Of a stretch of 64,000 bases of DNA, positions 42,631-51,199 are shown piece after piece (position 1 is the first letter of the stretch; each line of letters starts with the position of its first letter). The notes under the pieces were generated by a model, which worked only from the letters and a program-made list of their open reading frames with translations, had not been told where the DNA came from and searched no databases. Origin of the DNA: Actinomycetospora straminea (GTDB lineage Bacteria; Actinomycetota; Actinomycetes; Mycobacteriales; Pseudonocardiaceae); NCBI RefSeq assembly GCF_028737255.1, contig NZ_JAQZAN010000022.1:41130-105129 (forward strand), in the 5' to 3' direction. The translations under genes and the position numbers were made by a program.

Positions 42631-43452
42631 TCAGGCGAACTCCTGCGGGGCGAGGAAGAGGGCGTCGCCGGTGCCGGCCGTCCAGGCCCGGTCCTGGAGG
42701 GCCTGGATCCACGGGACGATCTCCGCGGGGACCACGGTGCGGAACGGTGAGGTGTCCTCCTCCGCGAGGCGCACGAGCACGTCGACGACGGCCTGCGGGT
42801 CGAGCTGGTCCGCGAGGCCGCCGTTCGCGGCGGCCAGCAGCCCGGGGCGGGACAGGCTGGTCGACGGGTCGAACCAGCGCAGCATGGTCTCCGCGCCCCG
42901 GTCGTTGAACCCGGTGCCGTAGAGGCCGGGATTGACGGTGCAGACGTCGACACCGGTGCCGGACAGCTCGCTGCGCAACCCCTCGGTGAGGCTCTCGAGG
43001 GCGTGCTTGGTGGACGTGTAGACCGCGGCGAAGGGCACGGTGACCAGCCCGCCCATCGAGGTGACGTTGATGATCTTGCCGGAGCCGCGGGCGACCATCC
43101 GGGGAGCGACGCCCTGACACATCGCGAGGGTGCCGAACACGTTGGTCTCGTAGTTCCGGCGGACGCGGTGCATCGGGATCTCGGCGACCGGGCCCGACTC
43201 CAGGATCCCGGCGTTGTTGACCAGCACGTCGACGTCGCGGTCCAGGACCGCGCGGCGGTCGTCGGCGTCGGTGATGTCGAGCACGACGACGTCGAGCTCC
43301 ACGTGGTGCTCCTGCGCGGCCGTGCGCAGGTCGGTGGCCTGCGGGGCGATCTGGACGCCGGCGGTCACGGCGTGTCCCCGACCGGCCAGCTCGAGGGCGG
43401 CGCCGCGGCCGAAGCCGCTGCCCGCGCCGGTGATGAGGATGTTCCTGGGCAT
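42631..43452 (-). CDS. Short-chain dehydrogenase/reductase
   Basis: A 273-residue classical SDR: TGAGSGFGRG (8-17), NNAG at about 90, the catalytic Ser in INVTSMGG, and YTSTK supplying Tyr and Lys. It would oxidise or reduce an alcohol/ketone with NAD(P). It lies 32 bp after the second, frameshifted SDR gene on the same strand and both face the TetR gene, suggesting joint regulation. Confidence 0.88.
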   Translation of the reverse strand: MPRNILITGAGSGFGRGAALELAGRGHAVTAGVQIAPQATDLRTAAQEHHVELDVVVLDITDADDRRAVLDRDVDVLVNNAGILESGPVAEIPMHRVRRNYETNVFGTLAMCQGVAPRMVARGSGKIINVTSMGGLVTVPFAAVYTSTKHALESLTEGLRSELSGTGVDVCTVNPGLYGTGFNDRGAETMLRWFDPSTSLSRPGLLAAANGGLADQLDPQAVVDVLVRLAEEDTSPFRTVVPAEIVPWIQALQDRAWTAGTGDALFLAPQEFA

Positions 43453-43483
43453 GGGTGTCCTCGGATCCCGTCGTTCGGGGGGT

Positions 43484-44321
43484 TCAGGCGGGCACGCCGG
43501 AGGAGCGGGCGATGAGCGCGTCGAAGGCCCGGTCGGGCAGCGCCCTGCGCAGCGCGATGAGGGGCCGCGCGCCGAAGCCGACGCGGTAGCGCGTGCGCGG
43601 CCGCCGAGCCGTGACCGCGGTCGCCACGGCGTCGGCGATGACGTCGGGCGGCGAGGTCCTCCGCGCATCCGGCTGCGAGCTGCCCCCCAGGGATCGGGCC
43701 ATCGCCTCGGCCTGGCGCGCGTAGGGCCCCCCGCCCGACGTGGCCCGCAGCTTCTCGGCGGCGATGGCACCCCACTCGGTCCGGATCGAGCCGGGCTCGA
43801 GGAGGACGACGTCGATGCCGAACGGCGTGAGCTCCAGGCGCAGCGCGTCGCTGAGCCCCTCGACCGCGAACTTGCTGGCGTGGTACCAGGCGGCCCAACG
43901 GCGTGGCGAACCGGCCGCCCATCGAGCTGATGTTGACGATGGTGCCGCGCCCCTGGGTCCGCATGACCGGCACGACCAGCCGGGTCAGGCCGGCGAGCCC
44001 GAGGAGGTTCACCTCGATCTGCGCCCGGGCCTCCGCCATCGGCACCTCTTCGAGGGCGCCGTACGAGCCGTAGCCGGCGTTGTTGACCAGGACGTCGAGG
44101 CGGCCCTCCGCCGCGAGGATCTCGGCGACGACCTTCTCCGCCGACGCCTCGTCGGTGACGTCGAGGGCGACGGTGCGCACGCCCGACTCGGCCAGCCCTT
44201 CCATCCGGTCGAGCCGGCGCGCCGCGCCGTAGACGACGCACCCGGCGCGCTGGAGGCGCCGTGCCGTCGTCTCACCGATTCCCGAGGACGCCCCGGTGAC
44301 CAGGGCAACCTTGTCGGTCAT
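43484..44321 (-). pseudogene. Short-chain dehydrogenase/reductase, frameshifted
   Basis: The N-terminal half is an intact SDR (MTDKVALVTGASSGIGETTARRL, NNAGYGSYG, NISSMGGRFATPLG), then the frame is lost. The YHASK catalytic motif and the remainder (FAVEGL ... RYRVGFGARPLIALRR) continue in another frame to a stop at 43484. Removing one base near 43889-43895 (run GGCGGCCC) restores LGAWYHASK. It is either a recent pseudogene or a sequencing error in a GC-rich run. Confidence 0.85.
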
Positions 44322-44367
44322 GTCCGTCCTTCCGCCGTGAGGGCGCCGACCCCCGACGGACGTCGAG

Positions 44368-44432
44368 GAGACCGGCGGTCCGCTCGAACATAAGCGACCG
44401 CCGGTCTCCAATGAAGAGACCGGCGGTCCGCT
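44368..44432. promoter_or_regulatory. Three-copy TetR operator
   Basis: The 17-mer GAGACCGGCGGTCCGCT occurs at 44368-44384 and 44416-44432, with a reverse-complement copy (one base shorter) at 44393-44408. The array fills the gap between the divergent SDR and TetR genes and the last copy touches the TetR -10-like element. Confidence 0.75.
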
Positions 44433-44437
44433 AGTGT
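44432..44437 (+). promoter_or_regulatory. -10-like hexamer before tetR
   Basis: TAGTGT ends 6 bases before the TetR ATG at 44444 and overlaps the end of the third operator copy, so a bound repressor would block it. Leaderless translation would follow. Confidence 0.4.
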
Positions 44438-44443
44438 GGGCGG

Positions 44444-45118
44444 ATGGCGACCTTCCAGCGCGCCCGCAGCGAGGAGCAGCGCGAGGTCCGACGGCGTCGC
44501 GTCCTCGAGACCGGTGCGGAGATGCTCGAGGAGATGCCCGTCGCCGCCATCAGCCTCAACGAGCTGGCCCGCCGGGCGGGGATGGCCAAGTCCAACGTCC
44601 TGCGCTACTTCGAGTCCCGCGAGTCCGTCCTGCTCGACCTCCTCGCCGGGGCCGCCGCCCGGTTCCGGGCCGAGCTCGACGACGGCCTGCCCGGCGCCCC
44701 CGATGCGCCCGAGCCCGCGGAGGTCAGGGCGCGCGGCGTCGCGGTCGCGCTCGCCGGCGCGTTCGGCGCCCACCCGACGCTCTGCGAGCTCCTCAGCGCC
44801 CAGTGGGCCGTCCTGGAGCACAACGTCTCGGTCGACGTCGCACTGCGGTACAAGCGGGCGGCCCGCGACGGCATCCGGTGGCAGGCCGGCTTCCTGCAGC
44901 GTCTGCTGCCCGAGCTCGACGACCAGCGCGCCCTGCGGGCGTCCAGCATGGTCATCCTGCTGGTGGGTGCGCTGTGGACACGCAGCCATCCCTCCCCCGC
45001 CGTGCTCGAGGCCTTCGCCACCGACACCAGCCTGGAGTTCCTGCACCCGTCGTTCACCGACGCCCTGGCCGAGGCGATCGCCACCTTCCTGGTCGGCCTG
45101 CTCGCGGACCCGGCGTGA
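44444..45118 (+). CDS. TetR family transcriptional regulator
   Basis: A 224-residue protein with the TetR helix-turn-helix in residues about 12-58 (RRVLETGAEMLEEMPVAAISLNELARRAGMAKSNVLRYFESRESVLLDLL) and a helical ligand-binding C-terminus. It is divergent from the two SDR genes across a gap filled with three copies of a 16-17-bp element, so it likely represses those genes and itself. Confidence 0.9.
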   Translation: MATFQRARSEEQREVRRRRVLETGAEMLEEMPVAAISLNELARRAGMAKSNVLRYFESRESVLLDLLAGAAARFRAELDDGLPGAPDAPEPAEVRARGVAVALAGAFGAHPTLCELLSAQWAVLEHNVSVDVALRYKRAARDGIRWQAGFLQRLLPELDDQRALRASSMVILLVGALWTRSHPSPAVLEAFATDTSLEFLHPSFTDALAEAIATFLVGLLADPA

Positions 45119-45146
45119 AACCGGGCCGCTGCCGTCGCGCGGATGC

Positions 45147-46511
45147 TCAGCGCAGGAGCACCGGCACGAACAGGGTCGCGGTGTAGAAGGCCATGAACTG
45201 CACGCCGGCGTGCATCCCGAGCAGCTTGTTCATCAGGCCGCCGAAGATCCCGATCGTGACCGCGACCAGCAGTCCGAGGATCCCGCCCTCGTAGACCGAG
45301 ATGACGAGGATCAGTCCGGCGAAGGTCCCGATGATCGCCTCCTGGCTGAGCCGGCGGACGACCCAGGCGGCGGCGCGCCGGGCGTGGTTCATCGAGAAGG
45401 GATAGGCCACGAGCGTCGCCAGCAGCACCGCGAGCAGGCCGTAGCCGAGGAACTCCCACGGCGTCAGCAGGTCGTGCAGGTTGTTCGTCGTCCCGGTCGC
45501 CGGCTCGATCGTGTACACGGGCGGAGCGCTGAACAGCGGCGCCGCGGGGCCCGCCGCCACCGGGCTCAGGGGCAGCCCGATCGCGACCAGCGGGATGATC
45601 GCCTCGGCGATGTAGGTCGACTCGGTGACGCCGTTCTTCACCGACATCATCGTCGTCAGACGGTGGTAGGCGTGCCGGACCCTGGCGCCGACGGCCTCGC
45701 CCAGCAGGACGGTCATGGCGACCGGACTGACGACGAAGGTCAGGCTGGAGACGCCCGCGGCCGCCGCGGTCGCCCCGGCCTGCCGCCGGTCGAGGACCCG
45801 CAGGGGGTTCGGGAACCGGCCCCGCCAGTCGCGGACGTCGGGCGCCAGGAAGAAGGTGCGGCGGGCGTCGCGCTCCATCGCGCGGCGGGCCGTGGGCGAG
45901 GCGATGCCGAAGAGGTCGGCGACGAGCGGGCCGATCGCGATGCCGAGGAAGAAGCTGATGCTCAGCGCGGAGCCGTGCAGCGGCGTGACGAACGCCTGGA
46001 GCGCGGCGATGACCATGACCATCGGCAGCAGCCCGGCCACGGCGGCCCACCGCCCGCGGGAGAAGTAGGCGATCAGCACGGCCACGACGGGGAAGACGTA
46101 GGGCGCCGCGGCGGTCACCTGCGCGGCGAACGGGGCGATCAGCGAGGCCGCGCCCACCGCGACCGGCACGGCGATGAAGGCGGCGAGGACACCACCGGAG
46201 ATGGCCTTGCGCAGGGCGATGTGCGGGACCCCGAGCCGGCGCAGCAGGCTCGCCTCGCGCAGCAGCGGCACGGCCAGGGTGTCGCCGGGGATGCCGAGCA
46301 GCGTGGTGGGGATGGCGTGGGTGATGTGCTTGGCCACCGCCCCGGCCAGGAAGAACGCGAAGACGCCCGCCGGCGGTGTCCCGACCAGGACGACGAGCAG
46401 CGTGAGCGGGGCGAGCGTCGCGGTCTCGTCGGTGCCCGAGACGAGGCCGATCGCGGAGAACACGATCGCCCCGAGCAGGCCCATCGCCAGCGCGACGAGG
46501 ATCGTGGTCAT
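45147..46511 (-). CDS. Tripartite tricarboxylate transporter permease (TctA-like)
   Basis: A 454-residue membrane protein with about ten helices and TctA-type signatures, including the TTLLGIPGDT segment near residue 70 and a VSPVAMTVLLGEA repeat-like segment later. TctA is the large permease of secondary carboxylate importers. It is somewhat shorter than the usual 500 residues. The ATG overlaps the upstream gene's stop (TGATG). No TctC binding protein is nearby. Adjacent genes suggest mevalonate or a related carboxylate as substrate (inference). Confidence 0.78.
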   Translation of the reverse strand: MTTILVALAMGLLGAIVFSAIGLVSGTDETATLAPLTLLVVLVGTPPAGVFAFFLAGAVAKHITHAIPTTLLGIPGDTLAVPLLREASLLRRLGVPHIALRKAISGGVLAAFIAVPVAVGAASLIAPFAAQVTAAAPYVFPVVAVLIAYFSRGRWAAVAGLLPMVMVIAALQAFVTPLHGSALSISFFLGIAIGPLVADLFGIASPTARRAMERDARRTFFLAPDVRDWRGRFPNPLRVLDRRQAGATAAAAGVSSLTFVVSPVAMTVLLGEAVGARVRHAYHRLTTMMSVKNGVTESTYIAEAIIPLVAIGLPLSPVAAGPAAPLFSAPPVYTIEPATGTTNNLHDLLTPWEFLGYGLLAVLLATLVAYPFSMNHARRAAAWVVRRLSQEAIIGTFAGLILVISVYEGGILGLLVAVTIGIFGGLMNKLLGMHAGVQFMAFYTATLFVPVLLR

Positions 46512-47059
46512 CACCGTCCCGCCCTCCCCTCGGCGGTCGCGCGCGCGTCGGGGTCGAAGAGGTCGTCGATGCCGAGGTCGCGCAGTTCGCGGCGGGTCTC
46601 GGGGCCGAGGTCCTCGGCACGGCCCAGGTCGCCGGTCTCCGCGGTCAGCTCGGCCACGGCCTCGTCGCGCGCGGCCCCGTCGGCCATCTCCTCCACGAGG
46701 TCGCGCTGCGGGGCGAACAGCCGCGCGCAGAGGGCACCGGCGAGGAGGCACCCCGCGAGCCCGACGAGGAGCCCGTAGGTCTCGGCCAGCTCCGGGCTCG
46801 TGACCTGCTCGAACGCCAGCCGCCCGAGCAGGAAGGCCGGGAGGCCCAGCGCGCAGCCGATGATGACCGACCAGCGCAGGTGACGGACGTCGACGACGTC
46901 CCCCCACACCTCGGCGAGGTCCGTCGGCCGGTCGGTCGTGGCGGTCGTGCTGGCGGTCGTGCTGGCGGTCGTGCTGGCGGTCGTGCTGGCGGTCGTGCGG
47001 TCGTCGTTCGGGCCGGTCGCTCCCTCGTCGGGGGGCGCGGGCGGCACGGTCGGCGGCAT
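46511..47059 (-). CDS. Small membrane protein, possible TctB-like partner
   Basis: A 182-residue protein: a Thr/Ala/Ser-rich N-terminus with TAST repeats, a WSVIIGCALGLPAFLLGRLAF membrane helix (about 64-84), a second helix (YGLLVGLAGCLLAGALCARLF, about 95-115), and an acidic C-terminus. It is coupled to the TctA-like permease by a 1-nt TGATG overlap, the position of the small subunit TctB, though TctB normally has four helices. Its repeats come from four tandem 12-bp copies at 46944-46991. Confidence 0.6.
   Translation of the reverse strand: MPPTVPPAPPDEGATGPNDDRTTASTTASTTASTTASTTATTDRPTDLAEVWGDVVDVRHLRWSVIIGCALGLPAFLLGRLAFEQVTSPELAETYGLLVGLAGCLLAGALCARLFAPQRDLVEEMADGAARDEAVAELTAETGDLGRAEDLGPETRRELRDLGIDDLFDPDARATAEGRAGR
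46944..46991. repeat. Four perfect 12-bp tandem repeats inside a coding region
   Basis: GTCGTGCTGGCG repeats exactly four times, with partial copies on both sides. On the minus strand it encodes Thr-Ala-Ser-Thr units in the disordered N-terminus of the small membrane protein, so copy-number changes would not shift the frame. Confidence 0.9.
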
Positions 47060-47215
47060 CGGGATCGACTCCTTCGTCGTCGGCGTGGCCGGAACGCTAG
47101 GAAGGAGTGGCGGGCGGCACTATGGTTCGACGGTCCACCGGCCGACGCCCGGAACGGTCGATCGGTCCAGGCGGCGCCACCCACCGAGCGCGACGAGGAC
47201 GCCAGGGAGGACGCC

Positions 47216-49108
47216 ATGGCTCCGCCACCCCGGCCCGCGAGCGGCCTCCCGGTCGACACCGTGCTCGGCCTCCTCGCGGCGGCGTCGGCGGACCACGACG
47301 CCGACGACGACCCGGCGCGCGTGCTGGCCGGGCTCGGGCTCGCCGACGACGAGGTCCACCGGCTCGACGAGGCGCTGCGCCGGCTGCGGGGCGAGTCGCT
47401 GCGGTGGCGCCGGCGCGGTCAGGAGCTCGCGGCACTGTTCTCCAGCGCCCGCGAGCTCGTGCGGGTCCGTGACGTCGACGCCCTGCTCGAACGGCTGGTC
47501 GAGCGGGCCCACGACCTCGTCGGCACCGACGTCGCGTACCTCTCGGAGTTCGACGAGACCACCCGCGAGCTGCGGGTCCGCACCACGCGGGGCACCGTGT
47601 CGGCCGGTTTCCCGGGGCTGCGGGTGCCGCCGGGCAAGGGCCTGGCCAGCAGCGTCGCCGAGACGCGCAGCCCGCACTGGACGTCGCGCTACGCGGCGAT
47701 GACGCAGGCCCCGCACGACGAGACCATCGACCTCGTCGTCGGCGTCGAGGGCCTGGTGTCGCTGCTCGGGGTGCCGCTGCTCGCCGGGGAGGAGGTCATC
47801 GGGGTGCTGTTCGCGGCGAACCGCTCCGAGCACACCTTCACCCCGGAGGAGGTCTCGCTCCTCTCGGCGTTCGCCGACCACGCGGCCCTGGTGCTCCAGA
47901 CCGCTCGCCTGCTCGCGCGGACCCGCGAGTCGGCCGACGAGACCGAGCGCGCCTACCGGCGGCTCGCCGACCACGTCGAGGCGATGGAGCGGGCGAGCGA
48001 GGTCCACGCGGACCTCACCGCCCTGGTGCTGCAGGGCGGTGACGCGCTCGACGTCGCGGGAGCGCTGGGGCGGGCGCTGCAGTGCGAGGTCACCATCCTC
48101 GACGCCGACCTCGCGGGCCCGGAGAGCGAGCACGCACCGCCCGCGGCCGTCCGCGCCGCGGTGACCGAGAGCCGTCGCACCGGACGGTGCGTGCCGCTCC
48201 CGGAGGACCCCGGCGTGGTCGCGGTCGCGGTGGTGGCGGGCGACGCGTTCCTCGGCGCGCTGCTGCTGCGCGAGGGTGCGGTGGGGTTCGGGGACGTCGA
48301 GCACCGCACGGCGGAGCGGGCCGCGCAGATCACCGCCCTGCTGCGCCTCAAGCAGGACGCCGCGGAGGACGCCGAGCACCGGGTGCGCGCCGACCTGCTG
48401 GCCGACCTCCTCGCCGACGACGAGGACCGTCGCGCCGGGGCCGCGGGACGGGCGCGGGCCCGCGGCATCGACGTCGACCGCTGGCGCTCGCTCGTCGTGG
48501 TCGGCGTGTCCGGGGAGCACCGCCGCCCGGTGCGGCGAGCCGCCCACCGCGCCGCGGGCCCGGACGGGCTGGTGGCCGAGCACGGCGAGCACCTGGTCGT
48601 GCTGGGTGCCGAGACCGATCCCGCACGGGCGGCGCGGCGCCTCCACGACGCCGTCGGCGACGGGGTCCCGACGCTCGCGGTCGGCGCCGACCTGGACCTG
48701 CCGTCCGATCCCCGCGAACCGCTGGCCGGGGCGTCGGCGTGCCTCCGGATCCTCCCGGCCCTCGGCCTGACCGACGTCGCCGTCGCCGCGGAGGAGTACC
48801 TGCCCTACACCGCGCTGTTCGGGCCGGACGAGGCCCGCGTGCACGCGTTCGTGCGCCGCGTGCTGGGCCCGGTGCTCGACTGGGACGACGAGCGCGGCGC
48901 CACCCTGCTGCCGACGCTCGCGGCGTACCTCGACCACCGCCAGAGCCCGGTCGCCACCGGCCGGGCCCTGCACCTGCACAAGAACACCGTGCTCCAGCGC
49001 CTGGAGCGGGTCGCGGCCCTGCTCGGCGACGACTGGCAGGAACCCGACCGGCTCTTCCGCCTCGGCGTCGCGGTCCGGATCGCGCGGCTGGCCGCCCACA
49101 CCGGGTAG
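47216..49108 (+). CDS. GAF-domain PucR/CdaR-type transcriptional regulator
   Basis: A 630-residue protein: an N-terminal helical part (about 1-75), a GAF domain (about 80-235; LLERLVERAHDLVGTDVAYLSEFDETTRELRVRTTRG, then LLGVPLLAGEEVIGVLFAANR), a central region, and a C-terminal PucR helix-turn-helix (TGRALHLHKNTVLQRLERVAALLG). The ATG follows AGGGAGG. It sits between the divergent transport genes and the HMG-CoA reductase gene, both plausible targets. Confidence 0.87.
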   Translation: MAPPPRPASGLPVDTVLGLLAAASADHDADDDPARVLAGLGLADDEVHRLDEALRRLRGESLRWRRRGQELAALFSSARELVRVRDVDALLERLVERAHDLVGTDVAYLSEFDETTRELRVRTTRGTVSAGFPGLRVPPGKGLASSVAETRSPHWTSRYAAMTQAPHDETIDLVVGVEGLVSLLGVPLLAGEEVIGVLFAANRSEHTFTPEEVSLLSAFADHAALVLQTARLLARTRESADETERAYRRLADHVEAMERASEVHADLTALVLQGGDALDVAGALGRALQCEVTILDADLAGPESEHAPPAAVRAAVTESRRTGRCVPLPEDPGVVAVAVVAGDAFLGALLLREGAVGFGDVEHRTAERAAQITALLRLKQDAAEDAEHRVRADLLADLLADDEDRRAGAAGRARARGIDVDRWRSLVVVGVSGEHRRPVRRAAHRAAGPDGLVAEHGEHLVVLGAETDPARAARRLHDAVGDGVPTLAVGADLDLPSDPREPLAGASACLRILPALGLTDVAVAAEEYLPYTALFGPDEARVHAFVRRVLGPVLDWDDERGATLLPTLAAYLDHRQSPVATGRALHLHKNTVLQRLERVAALLGDDWQEPDRLFRLGVAVRIARLAAHTG

Positions 49109-49176
49109 GCCCTCGGCACATGATGAGCCCCCGGATCGTGGTCCGACGATCCATCCCGATCGGCGACGCGTCTTCC

Positions 49177-49182
49177 TAACGT
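49177..49182 (+). promoter_or_regulatory. -10-like hexamer before mvaA
   Basis: TAACGT ends 7 bases before the mvaA ATG at 49190; the spacing again indicates a leaderless or near-leaderless transcript. Confidence 0.45.
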
Positions 49183-49189
49183 CGGCGGC

Positions 49190-50464
49190 ATGACGCGCAC
49201 CAGCCGTATCCAGGGTCTGCGGGACCTGTCCTTCGCGGCGCGCCGGGAGGCGGTGGCGAGATCCGCGGAGCTCGACCTCGACCGGCTCGCGGCCTTCGAC
49301 CCCGCGCACGGCCTCGGACTCGACCTCGCCAACCAGATGATCGAGAACGTCGTCGGGATCCTGGGCGTGCCGCTCGGGGTCGCGACCAACGTCGTCGTCA
49401 ACGGTCGCGAGATCCTCGTGCCGATGGCCACCGAGGAGGCCTCGGTCGTCGCGGCGGCGTCGAACGCGGCGAAGATCGCCCGGGCGCGGGGCGGCTTCAC
49501 GACGTCGTCGAGCTCGCCGCTGATGCAGGCCCAGGTGCAGATCCTCGGTGTCCCCGACCCCGAGGCCGGCCGCGTCCGGCTGCTCGAGGCACGCGACGAG
49601 CTGGTCGACCTGGCGAATGCGCAGGACCCGCGGCTCGTCGAGCTCGACGGCGGCGTCCGCGACGTCGCCGTGCGCCTCGTGCCCACCCGCACCGGGGTGC
49701 ACGTCGTCGCGCACCTGCAGGTCGACGTGCGCGACGCGATGGGCGCCAACGCCGTCAACACCATGGCCGAGGCCGTCGCCGCACGCGCCGGGGAGATCGC
49801 CGGCGGCCGCACCCTGATGCGCATCCTGACCAACAAGGCCGACCTGCGGCTCACGCGCGCCCGCGCGGTCTTCCCCGCCGAGGCGCTGGGCGGCGCGCAG
49901 GTCGTCGCCGACGTCGTGCACGCCGCCGCGCTCGCCGAGGCCGACCCGTACCGCGCCGCGACCCACAACAAGGGGATCCTCAACGGGGTCTCCGCGGTGG
50001 TGCTCGCGACGGGCAACGACACCCGCGCCGTCGAGGCCGGCGCCCACTCGCACGCCGTGGCGCCCGACGGTCGCTACACCTCGCTCTCGCGCTTCGAACA
50101 GGACGCGGACGGCGACCTCGTCGGCACGCTCGAGCTCCCGATGCCGGTCGGCCTGGTCGGCGGCGCCACGACCGTCCACCCGACGGCCCGGGCCGCGGTC
50201 GAGCTGCTCGGACCCCGCTCCGCGAGCGAGCTCGCGGAGATCGTGGTGGCGGTCGGCCTGGCCCAGAACCTCGGCGCCCTGCGCGCGCTCGCCACCGAGG
50301 GCATCCAGCGCGGACACATGTCCCTGCACGCCCGCAACGTCGCCTCCACCGTCGGCGCCACCGCGGACGAGGTCCCGCACGTCGTGGCGCGACTCGTCGC
50401 CGACGGGCGGGTGCGGGCCGACCACGCCGAGCAGATCCTGGCGGACCTGCGGGCGCAGGGGTGA
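49190..50464 (+). CDS. mvaA: Hydroxymethylglutaryl-CoA reductase, degradative (class II)
   Basis: A 424-residue class II HMG-CoA reductase without membrane anchor. Key signatures are IENVVG (51-56), E83 in ATEEASVVAAAS, DAMGANAVNT (about 183-192), THNKG with Lys261, TGNDTRAVE with the catalytic Asp, and a C-terminal LHARNVA His. Class II enzymes in bacteria lacking the mevalonate pathway act in mevalonate catabolism, oxidising it to HMG-CoA. The neighbouring permease and regulator support that. No HMG-CoA lyase or mevalonate kinase gene is in the window. Confidence 0.9.
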   Translation: MTRTSRIQGLRDLSFAARREAVARSAELDLDRLAAFDPAHGLGLDLANQMIENVVGILGVPLGVATNVVVNGREILVPMATEEASVVAAASNAAKIARARGGFTTSSSSPLMQAQVQILGVPDPEAGRVRLLEARDELVDLANAQDPRLVELDGGVRDVAVRLVPTRTGVHVVAHLQVDVRDAMGANAVNTMAEAVAARAGEIAGGRTLMRILTNKADLRLTRARAVFPAEALGGAQVVADVVHAAALAEADPYRAATHNKGILNGVSAVVLATGNDTRAVEAGAHSHAVAPDGRYTSLSRFEQDADGDLVGTLELPMPVGLVGGATTVHPTARAAVELLGPRSASELAEIVVAVGLAQNLGALRALATEGIQRGHMSLHARNVASTVGATADEVPHVVARLVADGRVRADHAEQILADLRAQG

Positions 50465-50511
50465 GGGCAGCGGCCTCGATCTTTGGATGGCCGGCGAGAC
50501 CCCGACCGGCG

Positions 50512-50583
50512 TGGGCGCGGCAGGATTCGAACCTGCGACCGACGGCTTGTAAGGCCGTTGCTCTTCCGCTGAGCTACGCGCCC
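50512..50583 (-). tRNA. tRNA-Val(TAC)
   Basis: A complete cloverleaf reads on the minus strand: acceptor GGGCGCG/CGCGCCC, D arm GCTCAGCGGAAGAGC, anticodon stem ACGGC/GCCGT with loop CTTACAA (anticodon TAC at 50549-50551), and T arm GCAGG-TTCGAAT-CCTGC. 72 nt, discriminator A, no encoded CCA. A 53-bp hairpin lies upstream. Confidence 0.96.
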
Positions 50584-50588
50584 GGTCC

Positions 50589-50641
50589 GGAGCGAACGGG
50601 GAGTTCGTGCGCCTAGAAGCCGCGAACAGCCCGTTCGCTCC
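50589..50641. terminator. 53-bp hairpin between ahpE and the tRNA
   Basis: GGAGCGAACGGG at the left pairs perfectly with CCCGTTCGCTCC at the right (12 bp), with an inner GTTCG/CGAAC stem. It begins 10 bp after the ahpE stop on that gene's downstream side, so it can end the ahpE transcript. Length and end motifs match the repeat elements at 55295-55635 and 63781-63833. Confidence 0.75.
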
Positions 50642-50650
50642 GAAGGGAGG

Positions 50651-51115
50651 TCAGGCCGCGAGCTTCTCCAGCTGGTCGCGCCAGCCCTGCTGGTCGCGGG
50701 CGTCGCCGGGGCCGTTGCGCTCGAGGAACTGGACGATCCCGTCCTTGTCGACCAGGAACGTCCCGCGGAACGAGAAGCCCAGGTCGGAGCTGAACACGCC
50801 GTACGACTCGCCCACCGCGCCGTGCGGCCAGAAGTCGCTGAGCAGGGGGAACTCGTAGCCCTCCTGCTGTGCGAAGACCTTGAGCGACCAGGTGGTGTCG
50901 CAGGAGATGGCGAGGATCTGGACCTGGTCGTTCTGGAACGCCGAGAGGTCGTCGCGCACCGAGCAGAGCTCACCGGTGCAGATGCCGGAGAACGCGAAGG
51001 GGTAGAACACCACCAGGACGGCCTTCTGGCCCCGGAAGTCGCGCAGCGAGATCTCCTGGCCGTCCTGGTTCTTGAGCGTGAAGTCGGGGGCCTGCGAGCC
51101 CACCTCGACGGTCAT
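50651..51115 (-). CDS. ahpE: Peroxiredoxin, AhpE type
   Basis: A 154-residue peroxiredoxin. The peroxidatic Cys46 lies in FYPFAFSGICTGEL and a further Cys51 is nearby; VGSQAPDFTLKNQDG at the N-terminus and the SDFWPHGAVGESYGV loop are AhpE-like. It reduces peroxides, probably with mycothiol/mycoredoxin as electron donor as in mycobacterial AhpE. Position next to DUF3052 and aceE matches the order seen in Mycobacterium. Confidence 0.92.
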   Translation of the reverse strand: MTVEVGSQAPDFTLKNQDGQEISLRDFRGQKAVLVVFYPFAFSGICTGELCSVRDDLSAFQNDQVQILAISCDTTWSLKVFAQQEGYEFPLLSDFWPHGAVGESYGVFSSDLGFSFRGTFLVDKDGIVQFLERNGPGDARDQQGWRDQLEKLAA

Positions 51116-51199
51116 GTCGACCTGTCTCCTGTCCGTCCGGTGACCGAGCCCGGTCAGCCTAACGACCTCCGGGACCCGGCAGGACCACCCCGCCGCAGG

